The translations under genes were made by a program, and so were the position numbers. 64,000 nucleotides of DNA from Eucalyptus grandis (Eukaryota > Streptophyta > Magnoliopsida > Myrtales > Myrtaceae), in assembly GCF_016545825.1 (NCBI RefSeq), contig NC_052619.1:8137501-8201500 (forward strand). The letters are read 5' to 3'. The number at the start of each line of letters is the position of its first letter. Position 1 is the stretch's first letter. The notes beneath the pieces were generated by a model. That model saw nothing but the letters and a program-made list of their open reading frames with translations. It did no database searches and was not told the DNA's origin. Shown in pieces: positions 45,272 through 58,246 of the stretch.

Positions 45272-45283
45272 TGGTATCAGAGC
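45272..45283 (+). promoter_or_regulatory. primer-binding site, internal 2
   Basis: TGGTATCAGAGC, 11 bp after LTR2. Confidence 0.88.
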
Positions 45284-45442
45284 ACATGGTTATAGGTGGA
45301 GTGATAATGAGCCTCATTTGGAATTGAGGAACATGATGACAATGCACACCATAGGATCTAAAAATGAAATAATTGAATAACGGGTGATGGGTATTCACTC
45401 GTAGATCCCCAGTAGTTTATTTTGAGTTGCTTTTAGGTGCCA

Positions 45443-45460
45443 GTAACATGTATATGTTAC
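45443..45460. promoter_or_regulatory. conserved leader hairpin, internal 2
   Basis: Same GTAACAT-GTAT-ATGTTAC stem as 34340-34357. Confidence 0.6.
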
Positions 45461-45521
45461 TTATGTGATAGTGGTAATTGCTTTGAGTGGAGGCAGTGAG
45501 TCTCAGATTATTCCTGAGGCA

Positions 45522-48500
45522 ATGCTTGGAAATTGCAGGAAAGTCATGGTGCGAGCTGGAAGTGCTCATCCATCGAGGGCTGAAGGCTCTGCTGCAAGGG
45601 CTGAACCCCGAATGGAAGATATCCTGCAGCATTAGCCAATATTGGAAATCTGATGGAGAGGTAGGCGCAAAGAACAGCCCGGAGCGAAACGCCGTACTCA
45701 AGGACTAGTGGAGCAGTTTTTGAAGCTGAAGCCACTTAAGTTTAATGGAATGGGAAGTCCTGAGGAGGCAGAGCAGTGGATTGATGGAATGGAGCGAATT
45801 TTCCGGCTATTGGATTGCACCCATGCTGAGAAAATAGTCTTAGTAGAGTATCAATTGGAGGGGAATGCGAAGTTTTGGTGGAGAGCTTCGAAGGACATAA
45901 TCTTTCCACCAGGTACTGATGTGAGCTGGGAGGAGTTTGTTAGAGCTTTCAATAGGAAGCATTTCTCTGATTGTGCTAAGGATAGAAAGATTACTAAATT
46001 TGTTCAGCTATAACAAAATGGGTTGACTGTAGATCAGTATGAGGCTAGATTTTCTGAATTGTCTAGATATGCTCCTAAATTGATTGAGGATCAGGAAGAG
46101 AAGGCTAAGAGATTCCTGAAAGGATTGAGGACTGACATTAGGAAGCAACTGGTGCCTTTGAATATTAGAGATTATAATGAGATTTATGAAAGGGCGCAAT
46201 TAGTGGAGCAGGAGCTGTTGAGAGAAAGTTCGGAGTTTAAGAAACCGTTGAATTTTAGTGATATGAGAAAAGGGAAGAGACCTTATTCTGGTCAAGGTCA
46301 GACCTGGAATGTGAAGAAGAAGGGTAACTTTGGGAATTTTGGAGGAGCAAGGAGTGGCTTGAATATAGGGAAAGAACCCAATCAGCCTGGTATTTGTCAG
46401 AAGTGTAATGGATGACATAGCCCAGGACCTTGTACGGGACAACATAAATGTTTTGGCTGTGGACAAGTGGGTCATCTTAGGAGGAATTGCCCACAAGAGA
46501 GGTCGCAAGTGAGTGTTGGCTCGGCGAGATAAGGATATCAGAGTGCTGTTAGGTCGAATCCACAAGGAAATCCTCAGAGACCGCCTGCACAAGGAAGGGT
46601 GTATGCGATTACCCAGGAGGAAGCGGAAGCTTCCAAAAATGTTATCTCAGGTACGATTCTTATTAATGGTGAAAAGGCATATGCATTGTTTGTCAGGGGT
46701 GCAACGCATTCGTTTGTGTCTGAAAGATATAGATGTTTGAATAAGATAGAAGTTATGCCTCTTGAGACGCCTCTTTGTGTTTCCACGCCTTTAAAGGATA
46801 TGGTATTGTCTACGTTGGTGTGTGGGAATTGTAAGATATCCATGGGAGGAAAGGACATGGAAATAGACTTGGTTGTAATGGCTATGTATGATTTTGATGT
46901 TATTATAGGAATGGACTGGCTTCGTAAGTATCGGGCTAGAATGGATTGTTATAGAAGAGTGATTCAATTTGTTTTACCTGATCAGTCTAGTTGTGAATTT
47001 TTAGGAGGTCAAACCCATTTGCCTGTAGTGCTTATTTCGGCAGTAGAAGCCTGTAAGTTACTTGACGAAGGATGTCAAGGGTACCTAGCCATAGTTAGAG
47101 ATTATGCAAGGAAGGAGCCTAATCTTGAAGAAGTTCATGTAGTTAACGAATTTCAAGATGTATTTCCTGAGGAATTGCCTGGATTGCCGCCAAAGCGAGA
47201 GATTGAATTTGAAATTGAATTAATGCCTGGAATAGGACCAATATCAAAAGCCCCGTATAGGATGGCTTTAGTTGAATTAAAGGAGTTGAAAGTACAACTG
47301 CAAGAATTGCTCGACAAATGATTCATTAGACCAAGTGCTTCACCTTAGGGTGCACCGGTCTTGTTTGTGAAAAAGAAAGATGGATCGATGCGCTTGTGTA
47401 TTAACTATAGGCAATTGAATCAAGTGACCATTAAGAATAAGTATCCTTTGCCTAGAATTGATGACTTGTTTGTCCAACTCCAGGGAAGTTCGGTCTTTTC
47501 TAAGATTGACTTGAGGTCGGGATACCATCAGTTGAGAATTAAGAAGGAGGACATTCCTAAGACTGCGTTTAGGACTCGTTATGGACACTATGAGTTCCTT
47601 GTTATGCCATTTGGATTGACTAACGCCCCGGCTGCATTCATGGATTTGATGAATAGAATATTTCAGCCTTATTTAGACCAGTTTGTGATTGTTTTTATTG
47701 ATGATATTCTGGTATATTCAAAAGGGCCTAAAGAGCATGAGCAGCATTTGAGAATAGTTTTGCAGACTCTGAGAGAGCATAAGTTGTATGCTAAGTTTAG
47801 TAAGTGTGAATTCTGGTTGGACCGGATAATATTTCTAGGACATGTGGTGTCGAAATGGAATTGCAAAGTAGACCCAAAGAAAAGTTTAAATGATAGTGAA
47901 TTGGCCGAGACCGACGACACCTACTGAGATACGAAGTTTCTTAGGACTGGCTGGTTATTATAGGAGGTTCATTGAAGGATTTTCAAAACTGGCAGGACCT
48001 TTAACTAAATTGACTCGAAAGAATGAGAAGTTTGAATGGAAGGGAGAATGTGAAAGGAGTTTTCAGGAGCTCAAAAGGAAATTGACTTCGACTCCAGTTC
48101 TGACTATACCTACTGGACCCGATGGTTTCACAGTGTATAGTGATGCATCTTACAAAGGACTAGGATGTGTGTTGATGTAGCATGGCAAGGTTGTAGCCTA
48201 TGCGTCCGGACAATTGAAGCCCCATGAGCTAAATTAGCCGACGCATGATTTAGAGCTAGCAGCTATAGTGTTTCCCTTGAAGATATGCAGACACTATTTG
48301 TATGGGGAAAAGTTTGAGATTTATACGGATCATAAAAGTTTGAAGTATCTGTTCTCACAAAAGGAGTTGAACATGAGACAAAGAAGGTGGATGGTGTTGT
48401 TGAAGGATTATGATTGTGAGATAAAATATCATCCAGGGAAAGCGAATAGAGTAGCAGATGCTCTTAGTCGAAAGTCGGCCGTAGAAATAGCTAGTTTGAG

Positions 48501-50049
48501 AATGGCGGAGTGGAAATTGTTAGAATCTGTAGCAAATTCTGAATTTAAATTGGAAATGGATTGTCTTACTGGCATGCTTAGTGCATTAAGGATTGAGCCA
48601 GAGATTATCCAGAAAATTAAAATCCTGCAAGAATCTGACCCAGAGATTTTGAAAGTGAAAGATGCTGTATCTTTAGGAAAAATATCAGAATTTCAGATCT
48701 CTGATGATGGAATAGTAAGATGTCAAGGACGACTTTGTGTTCCCGACAATGAGGAATTGAGGAAGGAAATTTTGTCGGAGGCACATAAGAGTAATTATAG
48801 TATCCACCCAGGTAGTACAAAGATGTACATAAATTTGCGTCAGCAATTTTTGTGGAATGGTATGAAGGCAGATACGGCTAAGTACGTATCTCAATGTTTG
48901 ACATGTCAGCAAGTGAAAGTGGAGCATCGTAAACCCGCAGGACTTTTGAGGCCATTGGACATTCCTGAATGGAAATGGGAACATATAACGATGGACTTTG
49001 TGCAAGGATTGCCAAGGACATCAAGTAGTCATGATTCAATTTGGGTTATAGTGGATCGTTTGACTAAGTCGGCTCATTTCTTAGCGATTCGCATGGACTA
49101 CCCAATGGATAAGTATGCGGACATGTATGTAAGTCAAGTGGTACGCTTGCATGGTATTCCAGTGACTATTACTTCAGATCGAGATTCGAGGTTTACTTCT
49201 AACTTTTGGAAAAGTCTTCAAGTTGCGTTATGATCTAAGCTTCAATTTAGTACTGCTTTTCATCCTCAGACAGATGGTCAATCGGAAATTGTAATCTAGA
49301 TATTAGAGGATATGTGAAGGGCTTGTGCAATCGATTTCAAAGGAAATTGGGATGAAAGGTTGCATTTGGTAGAGTTTGCCTATAATAATAGTTTTCAAAA
49401 AAGTATAGGCATGGCACCTTATGAAGCATTATATGGAAGGAGATGTAGAACTCCTATCTGTGGAGTGAAGTGGGTGAAAGGAAGTTGACAGGACCTGAAC
49501 TGGTACAAGTTACCGCTAAGGCTGTTGAAGTTATAAGAGAAAGACTTAGAGCAGCTCAGAGTAGACAGAAAGGCTACGCAGATAGACGTAGAAGGCCTTT
49601 GGAATTTAGTGTAGGAGACCATGTATTCCTTAAGGTATCTCCAATGAAAGGAATATCTCGATTCGGGATGAAGGGTAAGCTAAGATCTAGGTTTGTTGAA
49701 CCTTTTGAAATTCTTGAGAGGATAGGAGATGTGGCTTATCGTTTGGCGTTACCTCCTAAGTTAGAAAATCTGCACGATGTGTTTCATGTATCGATGTTGA
49801 GGAAGTACCAGCCGGATCCTGGTCACATACTCGATCATGAAGCCATCAAAATGGATGAGAAAGTAAGGTACATTGAAGAGCCCGTGCAGATATTGGATCG
49901 AAAGGAGCAAATTCTTAGGACTAAGAAGATCCCATTAGTTAAAGTGTTATGGCGACATCATGATGTGGAGGAAGCCACATGGGAAAGTGAGGATCGAGAT
50001 AAAGGAAAAATATCCTTATTTATTTCAAGAAGGCGCGAGTAGTGCTTGA
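45522..50049 (+). pseudogene. chromovirus gag-pol, internal 2, heavily interrupted
   Basis: Same protein order as internal 1, broken into pieces at 45708-46013, 46023-46415, 46599-47321, 47361-47927, 47890-48180, 48268-49233 and 49470-50042. Damage includes stops at 46013, 46415, about 46530, 47321, 47349, 48180 and 48238, the TGA at 49231-49233 shared with internal 1, two more near 49300-49315, and frameshifts near 47850, 49460 and 49995. The protease motif DTG reads VRG, so the active site is lost. RT keeps [10 protein letters not shown] and the [14 protein letters not shown] segment missing from internal 1. Several stops are CAG to TAG or TGG to TAG, consistent with decay of methylated DNA. 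Confidence 0.92.
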
Positions 50050-50070
50050 ATTTCGAGGACGAAATTCTCT

Positions 50071-50084
50071 AAGGTGGGGAGAAT
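50071..50084 (+). promoter_or_regulatory. polypurine tract, internal 2
   Basis: AAGGTGGGGAGAAT abuts LTR3. Confidence 0.9.
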
Positions 50085-53000
50085 TGTGGCATCCCAGAAA
50101 TTCAATGCCAAGCCTTAAGGTGTGTTAAAGTCTTTAATTAGGTGGTAGAATTTTCATGGCTTATGTTTTAGCCATTAGTCTTTTAATTTGATGATTTGTG
50201 CTTGTGATTGTGGAAATTCAAATTTAATAGATTAATAATCTATGCTTGGCCATATGATTTAAATTTCAATAATTAAAATATCCCAAGACTTTGGCCAAGA
50301 TGAAAATTTGAAATTCAAAAATATTTATTGGAGAATTTCAAAAAAAAGAAGAAAAAGAGGTTAAATTGGAATTGGGCCTTGGACCCAAGCTTGGTGGGCC
50401 AAGCTAGTCGGCCCATTAGAGCCCAAGAGGGAGCTCGACCAGCCCAAGGAGGAATGGCCGGATGGGCCTAAGCCCAAGCCCAAACCAAATAAAAGAAGAA
50501 AAAAAACCAATAAGACAAGTGGCAAATGGCAAGAGCATGCATTGGTCCCTTTGAAAGGCTTGTAATCATTACAAATGATGGGATTAGGGGGAGTATAAGA
50601 GGGATGAGGAGAGAGAGAAGATGGCCGGTTAGCCATTGTGTTCGTCCAAAGAGAGTGCGAGAGAGAGAGAGAGATTTCGAGAGAAAGAGGGAGAGCCTGA
50701 GAGGAAAAGGAAGGAGGGAGCCGTTCGTTCACCGTCCGATCGCCGTGTCCTGCCGCCGTTCGTCGTCGTTTGCTCATCTTAGAGGCAAGTGGAGTCCGTA
50801 ACTTCTCTTGCATGTTTGTTTTGGTGATTGCATGTTCGATTTTAGGTGTGATTTGTGCGAAAAACCGAGGTAAGGGTCGGTTGTTTTCAAGCCGTGTGAC
50901 TGTTCTTGTTCGGTTTGTGGAAGTCAGTAGCTTGTTTGAGCTTGCATGTGTGTTTGGTGTCCGATTTTGGCTTCAGTGTCTTCATGAACGTTGAAGCTAA
51001 CATCTTTTAGTATGACATACTGAAATTTCGTAGAAAACGATGGAGATTTGAGAGGTCAAAAGTTCTATCATACGGAAACCCTACATCTGCGAAATCTTCA
51101 CTGACCTCTTGTTGATTTCTTGATTGCATGTTGATTTCTGTTGGAGATCTCACTTCGTTGTCTTCATGAAAGTTGTAGGTAACATCTAAAACTACAACAT
51201 ACTCAAATTTTAAGAGAAATGAACGAGTATAGCTACAACATACTCAAACTACAACATACTCAAAGTTGTAGATCTTGGAGATGATTGATTCTGGTGGTGT
51301 GTTCCGAGACACCCGAGACTTGATGGACTTAAATGGTGACCATACTTTGGTTATTTGACCTAGATCTCTTCATCAAACTTGTAAAGGACACCTTGTTACA
51401 TAACATACTAAAATTTGAGAGGAAACGAAAGAGAATAGATTGGTGAAATATAAAAATTTCGGAGAAGTGTATTCTGGACGACGCGGTAGTGGTTCCAGAA
51501 GTTTCGTGGGGTTGTATAAATTAATCTAAAAAGAATTTGGCATAGAGTTCCGCATGAAAAGTGCACGAAAATGTGTTGGATATCTCCCTGTGAAATTTTG
51601 TAATTTTTGAAGGCCATATGAGTATTTTAATCGAATTTATTTGGAAACTGTGCAATTCTGGTCATTATCCGAATATCATGTGCTAATTTGTGGAAATTGT
51701 GAAATTATGAGAAATTCAATTTGGCCATGAATTTTGTATGAAATTGTGATCCTATTGATTTTTTTAGTGATTGTTTGAATACTATGATTTTGGGAAAATC
51801 ATAGATATTAAATTTAATATTTATTTATGAAAATAAATAAATAAAATAAAATAATAAAATAATAATAAAATAATAATAAAATAAAATGGATTTTTATTTG
51901 GCCATGGATTCAATTCTATTTGTGTGGCATATGTGTGATGAGGTCTTTGCACATGTATTGGATTGAGATGTATATGTGATAAAGTCTTGGTATGCGTATG
52001 ACATGGTCCTTGTACATGTATTGAATTGAGATGTGTATGGGATAAAGTTTTGGCATGTGTATGACATATGAATTGAGATGCAAGTGTGAATTCCATGTCA
52101 AGTGTGATTCGTGTGATACCATGCCAATTGCCATGTTAAATTGAGATAAAGAAATGGTATATGTGGATGATGGTAAATGAGGAAGTGGTTGTGGTGGATG
52201 ATGATGTATGGTGGCCTAGTGGCGTAATTCCAGAGATTCCCTGGGAGATTCAGGATGCCCGGAATGTGGGGGGCCAGATGTCCGGTTGTATCTTGGATAC
52301 ATGCTCGGAGGTTCCTCGCGATGCCAGGAGTTGGGTGCGGGATGCCTGGCTAGAAGGGTAAAGGCCGGAAGCCCTGTCGGAGGTTTCTGCCCGAAGGGAA
52401 TGCCTCGTGATGCTAGTTGAGATGCAAGATGCTCGGAATGTGGGGGGCCGGAAGCCCGGTGGCTATGGGGTGGCTGAGTTTGCCGGGAGCCCTATCGGAG
52501 GTTTCTGCCTGAAGGGTTGATGATGAGATTGATGAATGGGTGATGTGGTGATCAAAATTGAAAGATAAAGATGAAAATTAAACCATGACATGATGATATG
52601 CATGATGATATGCATGATGATGAGGATGATGATGATATATGATGTGATATGATGATCACCCATGGCATGATATGTATGATAATATGCATGATGATATGCA
52701 TGATGATATGCATGATGGTATGCATGATGATATGCATGATGATGATGAAGATGATATGTGATGTGTTATGATGATCACCCATGATGATATGCATGATGAT
52801 ATGCATGATGATATGCACGATGACGATGATGATGTGTGATGTGACGATGTCATGATAAGGGTGACATGTATGATATAATGATGCCATGATGATTATGGTG
52901 ATGACATAAGATGATATGATATGCATGATGATAAGGCACGATGATGCATGATTGTATGCGCATGGCTGCAAGGTAAGTTATGCCTGCTATGCATGTATCA

Positions 53001-53780
53001 TGATATGCATGATGCATTGAGTTGTTATTGAATTTCCCTATCTGCTGAGTGGTTGTACTCACCCCTTTTGGGGATAACATTTCAGATTAGCCAATATGTC
53101 GCTTCCTGCCGTCACGCGTGGTGTATTCTATGGTCTACCGACTGATGTAGAGGTTGAGTGTACGGAGATAGATTGTCCCTCTGTTCCCGGACTGACTTTT
53201 ATCCGAGTGTGATGTCTAGTGATGTATGATATCAGCCTGGCTAGGGGCCCTGTCATACAAGAGTTCATTTCTGTGCACGTTCGACGGGATGGAGCTATGC
53301 GAGGATCTTTGCCGCCGCCACCACCGATGCACCGGGTTGGGTGTGAGACTGCGCGCGACGAGTAGGAGCTGGATCTCTTTTGATGTAGATAATCGACACT
53401 TTCGATGGGGGTTTTGTGCTCGTGTGATGTTGAGGGACGAGGTTTCTTTTTGAAGTTTTAGGCTAGACATGGCTGAGTCCTAGCTTTTCCTTGTTATGTA
53501 CCGACCCGAGAGTAGTCCCATCTTGAAAATATATGTAAATAATGTGTCGATGTTTGTTTATAAAAATCGATGTTTAGCTGGTGTGTATTTGTATCATGGA
53601 TTGGTAGGGGGATAGATGGTGATGTTTAATTTGCTTCCGCTATGAGTCGCATTGGGACCGTTTTGTTTCAAAAAAAAAAAAATGTGTCTGCAAATTAGGA
53701 TGCTTGTTCGAAAGAAAAAGGAAGGTATTAAAGTGTAACATCGGCGCTGGTGACGACTTGCGAAGGGTTCGGGGTGTCAC
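50085..53780 (+). repeat. chromovirus LTR3
   Basis: 3.70 kb, TGTGGCATCC to GGTGTCAC, with G in place of the last A. TATA variant TATAAGAG is at 50594-50601, the minisatellite about 52588-52960, the candidate intron 52973-53085. It carries an extra short duplication of the ACTACAACATACTCAAA motif near 51190-51265. Confidence 0.9.
52973..53085 (+). promoter_or_regulatory. candidate LTR intron, LTR3
   Basis: GCAAG|GTAAGT donor and AACATTTCAG acceptor, 113 nt apart. Confidence 0.45.
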
Positions 53781-53813
53781 GACGTCTCCTTTTGTGATAC
53801 CAAAAAGGGCGGC
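53781..53813. other. 33-bp junction between inverted LTR 3' ends
   Basis: Two LTR 3' ends face each other across 33 bp. The minus-strand reading starts with the normal post-LTR sequence GCCGCCCTTTTTGGTATCA (spacer and PBS start), then CAAAAGGAGACGTC. CCTTTT and AAAAGG pair around the PBS core as a hairpin. The reverse complement, with one mismatch, is at 63502-63534. Confidence 0.85.
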
Positions 53814-56800
53814 TGTGACACCCCGAACCCTTCGCAGGTCGTCACCAGCGCCGATGTTGCACTTTATTACCTATCTTTTTCTTTCGAACAAGCGTCCTAA
53901 TTTGCAGACACATTTTTTTTTTTTTAACAAAACGGTCCCAACGCGACTCATAGCGGAAGCAAATTAAACATCACCATCTATCCCCTACCAATCCATGATA
54001 CAAATACACACCAAACTAAACATCGGGATTTTTATAAACAAACATCGACACATTATTTACATATATTTTCAAGATGGGACTACTCTCGGGTCGGTACATA
54101 ACAAGGAAAAGCTAGGACTCAGCCACGTCCAGCCTAAAACCTCAAAAAGAGACTCTCGACCCTCAACATCATGCGAGCACAAAACCCCCCCCCCCATCGA
54201 AAGTGTCGATTATCTACATCAAAAAGAGATCCAGCTCCTACTCGTCACGCGCAGGTCTCACACCCAACCTGGTGCATCAGGTGGTGGCGGCGGCAACATC
54301 CCTCGCATAGCTCCATCCCGTCGAACGTGCACAAAAATGAACTCTTGTATGACAGGGCCGATATCATACATCACTAGACATCGCACTCGGATAAAAGTCA
54401 GTCTGGGAACAGAGGGACAATCTATCTCCACACACTCAACCTCTACATCAGACGGTAGACCATAGAATACCCCCCCGCGTGACGGCAGGAAGCGGCATAT
54501 TGGCTAATCTGAAATGTTATCCCCAAGAGGGGTGAGTACAACCACTCAACAGATAGGAAAATCCAATAACAACTCAATGCATCATGCAAATTACACATGC
54601 ATTGCAAGCATTACTTACCTTGAAGTCATGCGCACACAATCATGCATCATTATATCAATTCATGATATCATCATCATAGCATCATTTCATCATACATATC
54701 TTTGAGCCATATCATATATCATCATCATTATCATTACCATGAATATCATCATGCATAACATATCATAGGTGATCATCATATCACATCACATCCCATCATC
54801 ATCATGCATATATCATCATGCATATCATGCATATATCATCATGCATATCATATCATGGGTGATCATCATATCACATCACATCTCATCATCATCATGCATA
54901 TATCATCATGCATATCATGCATATATCATCATCATCATGCATCATCATGCATATATTATCATAGGTGATCATCATATCACATCACATCTCATCATCATCA
55001 TGCATCATCATGCATATATTATCATAGGTGATCATCATATCATCGTCACATCACACATCATCATCGTCATCGTGCATATCATCATGCATATCATGCCATG
55101 GGTGATCATCATATCACATCGTATATCATCATCATCATCATCATCATGCATATCATCCTATCACATCACATATCATCTTCATCATCATCATGCATATCAT
55201 CATGCATACCATCATGCATATCATCGTGCATATCATCATGCATATTATCATACATATCATGCCATGGGTGATCATCATATCACATCATATATCATCATCA
55301 TCCTCATCATCATGCATATCATCATGTCATGGTTTAATTTTCATCTTTATCTTTCAATTTTGATCACCACATCACCCATTCATCAATCTCATCATCAACC
55401 CTTCGGGCAGAAACCTCCGACAGGGCTCCCGGCAAACTCAGCCATCCAATGGCCACCGGGCTTCCGGCCCCCCACATTCCGGGCATCTCGCATCTCAACT
55501 AGCATCACGAGGCATTCCCTTCGAGCAGAAACCTCCGACAGGGCTTCCGGCCTTTACCCTTCTAGCCAGGCATCTCACACCCAACTCTTGGCATCGCGAG
55601 GAACCTCCGGGCATGTATCCAAGATACAACCGAACATCCGGCCCCCCACATTCTGGGCATCCTGAATCTCCCAGGGAATTCCAGCAATGCATCTCTGTAC
55701 ATTCCGGCCACATCCTCCACCACAACCTCTTACTCACATATCACTTTCCGCATCATACATTTATTCTCATTATTACATGGCATATGATTCACACACGCAT
55801 CACAATTCATGATCATATATACACCAATGGCATATAACAATGCATGATAAATTCAATAGAATTCATGGCCAATAAAATAATCCACCTTTATTTTATTATT
55901 ATCTTATTATTTTTATTATTTTTATTTATTTATTTTCATAAATAAATATTACATTTGATATTTATGGTTTTCCCAAAATCATAATATTCAAACAATCACT
56001 AAAAAAATCAATAGGATCACAATTTCATACAAAATTCATGGCCAAATTGAATTTCACATAATTTCACAATTTTCACAAAATAGCACATGATATTCGGATA
56101 ATGGCCAGAATTGCACAGTTTCCAAATAAATTCGATTAGAATACTCATATGGCCTTCAAAAATTACGAACTTTTACAGGGTGATAGCCAGCACATTTTTG
56201 TACACTTGTCATGAAGAACTCTAATCCAAATTATTTTTATATTAATTTATACAACCCCATGAAACTTCTGGAACCACTACCGCGTCGTCCAGAATACACT
56301 TCTCCGAAATTTTTAGGTTTCACCCCTCTATTATCTTTCATTTCCTCTGAAATTTGAGTATGTTATGTATCAAGGTGTCCTTTACAAGTTTCATGAATAG
56401 ATCTAGGTAAAATAACCAAATTATGGTCACCATTTAAGTCCATGAAATCTCGGGTGTCTCGGAATACTTCACCAGAATCATCATTTCCAAGATCTAGCCG
56501 ATTCACCAAGCTATACTTGTTCATTTATCTTAAAATTTGAGTATGTTGTAGTTTAAGGTGTTACCTACAACTTTCATGCAGACATAGAAGTCAGATTTTT
56601 ATCACAAACCAACATGCAACCAAGAATCCAACAAGAGGTCAGTGAAAACATCTCATATCTGAGGTCTCCGTATAACAAGGCTTTAACCCCTCAAATCTCC
56701 ATCATTTTTCACGAAATTTCAGTATGTTATACTACAAGATGTTAGCTACAACTTCCATGAAAACATAGAAGCCAAACTCGGACTCCAAACATGCATGCAA

Positions 56801-57669
56801 GCTCGAACAAGCTACTGACTTCCACAAACCGAACAAGAACAGTCACACGGTTTGAAAACAACCAACCCTTACCTCGGTTTTTCGCACTTGAAACACCTAA
56901 AATCTAGCATGCAACCAACGAAACAAACATGCAAGAGAAGTTAAGGACTCCACTTGCCTCTAAGATGAGCAAACGACGACGAACGGTGGCGGGCCACGGC
57001 GATTGGACGGTGAACGAACGGCGGCACCCCTCGGCTCCGCCTCCTCTCCCTCTCGGTTTCTCCCTTTCTCTCGAACTCTCTCTCTCTCTCTCACCCTCTC
57101 TCGGCCGAATGAGGCAAAGAACCGGCCATCTCTCTCTCTCCTCATCCCTTTTATACTCCCTTAATCTCATGATTAACAATCATTACTTTGCCTAAAAACT
57201 AACCAATGCATGCCATTCCTCCATGCCACTTGTCACATTGGGTTTTCTTTCTTTTATTTGGTTTGGGCTTGGGCTTAGGCCCATCCGGCCATTCCTCCTT
57301 GGGCTGGTCGAGCTCCCTCTTGGGCTCTAATCGGGCCGACTAGCTTGGCCCAGCAAGCTTGGGTCCAAGGCCCAATTCCAATTTAACCTCTTTTTCTTTT
57401 TCTTTTTTTTTGAAATTCTTCAATAAATATTTTTTTTGAATTCCAAATTTTCATCTTGGCCAAAGTCTTGGGATATTTTAATTATTGAAATTTAAATCAT
57501 ATGGCCAAGCATAGATTATTAATCTATTAAATTTAAATTTCCACAATCACAAGCACAAATCATCAAATTAAAAGACTAATGGCTAAAACATAAGCCATGA
57601 AAATTCTACCACCTAATTAAAGACTTTAACACACCTTAAGGCTTGGCTTTGAATTTCTGGGATGCCACA
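53814..57669 (-). repeat. inverted chromovirus LTR
   Basis: 3.86 kb, a minus-strand copy facing LTR3. TATA box at 57148-57155, candidate intron 54618-54509, minisatellite about 54670-55330. It differs from LTR3 at many positions and indels, so it is not a simple mirrored read. Confidence 0.9.
54509..54618 (-). promoter_or_regulatory. candidate LTR intron, inverted LTR
   Basis: Minus strand CAAG|GTAAGT at 54618 and ACATTTCAG at 54509, 110 nt. Confidence 0.45.
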
Positions 57670-57683
57670 ATTCTCCCCACCTT
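57670..57683 (-). promoter_or_regulatory. polypurine tract of the inverted copy
   Basis: Minus strand AAGGTGGGGAGAAT abutting the LTR start. Confidence 0.9.
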
Positions 57684-57704
57684 AGAGAAGTTCGTCCTCG
57701 AAAT

Positions 57705-58204
57705 TCAAGCACTACTCGTGCCTTCTTGAAATAAATAAGGATATTTTTCCTTTATCTGATCCTCACTTTCCCATGTGGCTTCCTCCACATCATGATGTCG
57801 CCATAACACTTTAACTAATGGGATTTTCTTGGTCCTAAGAATTTGCTCCTTTCGATCCAATATCTGCACGGGCTCTTCAATGTACCTTACTTTCTCATCC
57901 ATTTTGATGGCTTCATGATCGAGTATGTGACCAGGATCCGGCTGGTACTTCCTCAACATCGATACATAAAACACATCGTGCAGATTTTCTAACTTAGGAG
58001 GTAACGCTAAACGATAAGCCACATCTCCTATCCTCTCAAGAATTTCAAAAGGTCCAACAAACCTAGGTCTTAGCTTACCCTTCATCCCGAATCGAGATAT
58101 TCCTTTCATTGGAGATACCTTAAGGAATACATGGTCTCCCACACTAAATTTCGAAGGCCTTCTACGTCTATTTGCGTAGCCTTTCTGTCTACTCTGAGCT
58201 GCTC
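57705..58204 (-). pseudogene. chromovirus pol C-terminus, minus fragment
   Basis: Open from about 58142 to 57705: GDHVFLKVSPMKGISRFGMK, DVFYVSMLRKYQPDPGHI, VKVLWRHHDVEEATWES, ending QEGTSSA. It keeps the residues that the plus copy at 59727 has lost. Upstream the match continues to about 58204 ([10 protein letters not shown] region) and stops abruptly at the strand switch. Confidence 0.9.
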
Positions 58205-58246
58205 AATCTCAAACACATAGTGATTTCTGGGGAAAAGTTTGAGATT
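58205..58246. repeat. short inverted repeat at the strand switch
   Basis: AATCTCAAAC (58205-58214) and GTTTGAGATT (58237-58246) are exact reverse complements around a 22-bp gap. Left of it the pol sequence is minus strand, right of it plus strand. Confidence 0.85.

Noticed and set aside
54769..55665. 298-codon His/Ile/Ser-rich frame and similar ones in other LTRs
   Set aside because: It is a translation of the ATGATGCATG minisatellite. Its length follows repeat number.
50085..57669. Large palindrome as a pure read or assembly artefact
   Set aside because: The two arms differ at many bases and indels and have different minisatellite lengths, so a simple mirrored read is unlikely. Misassembly at the junction itself is not excluded.
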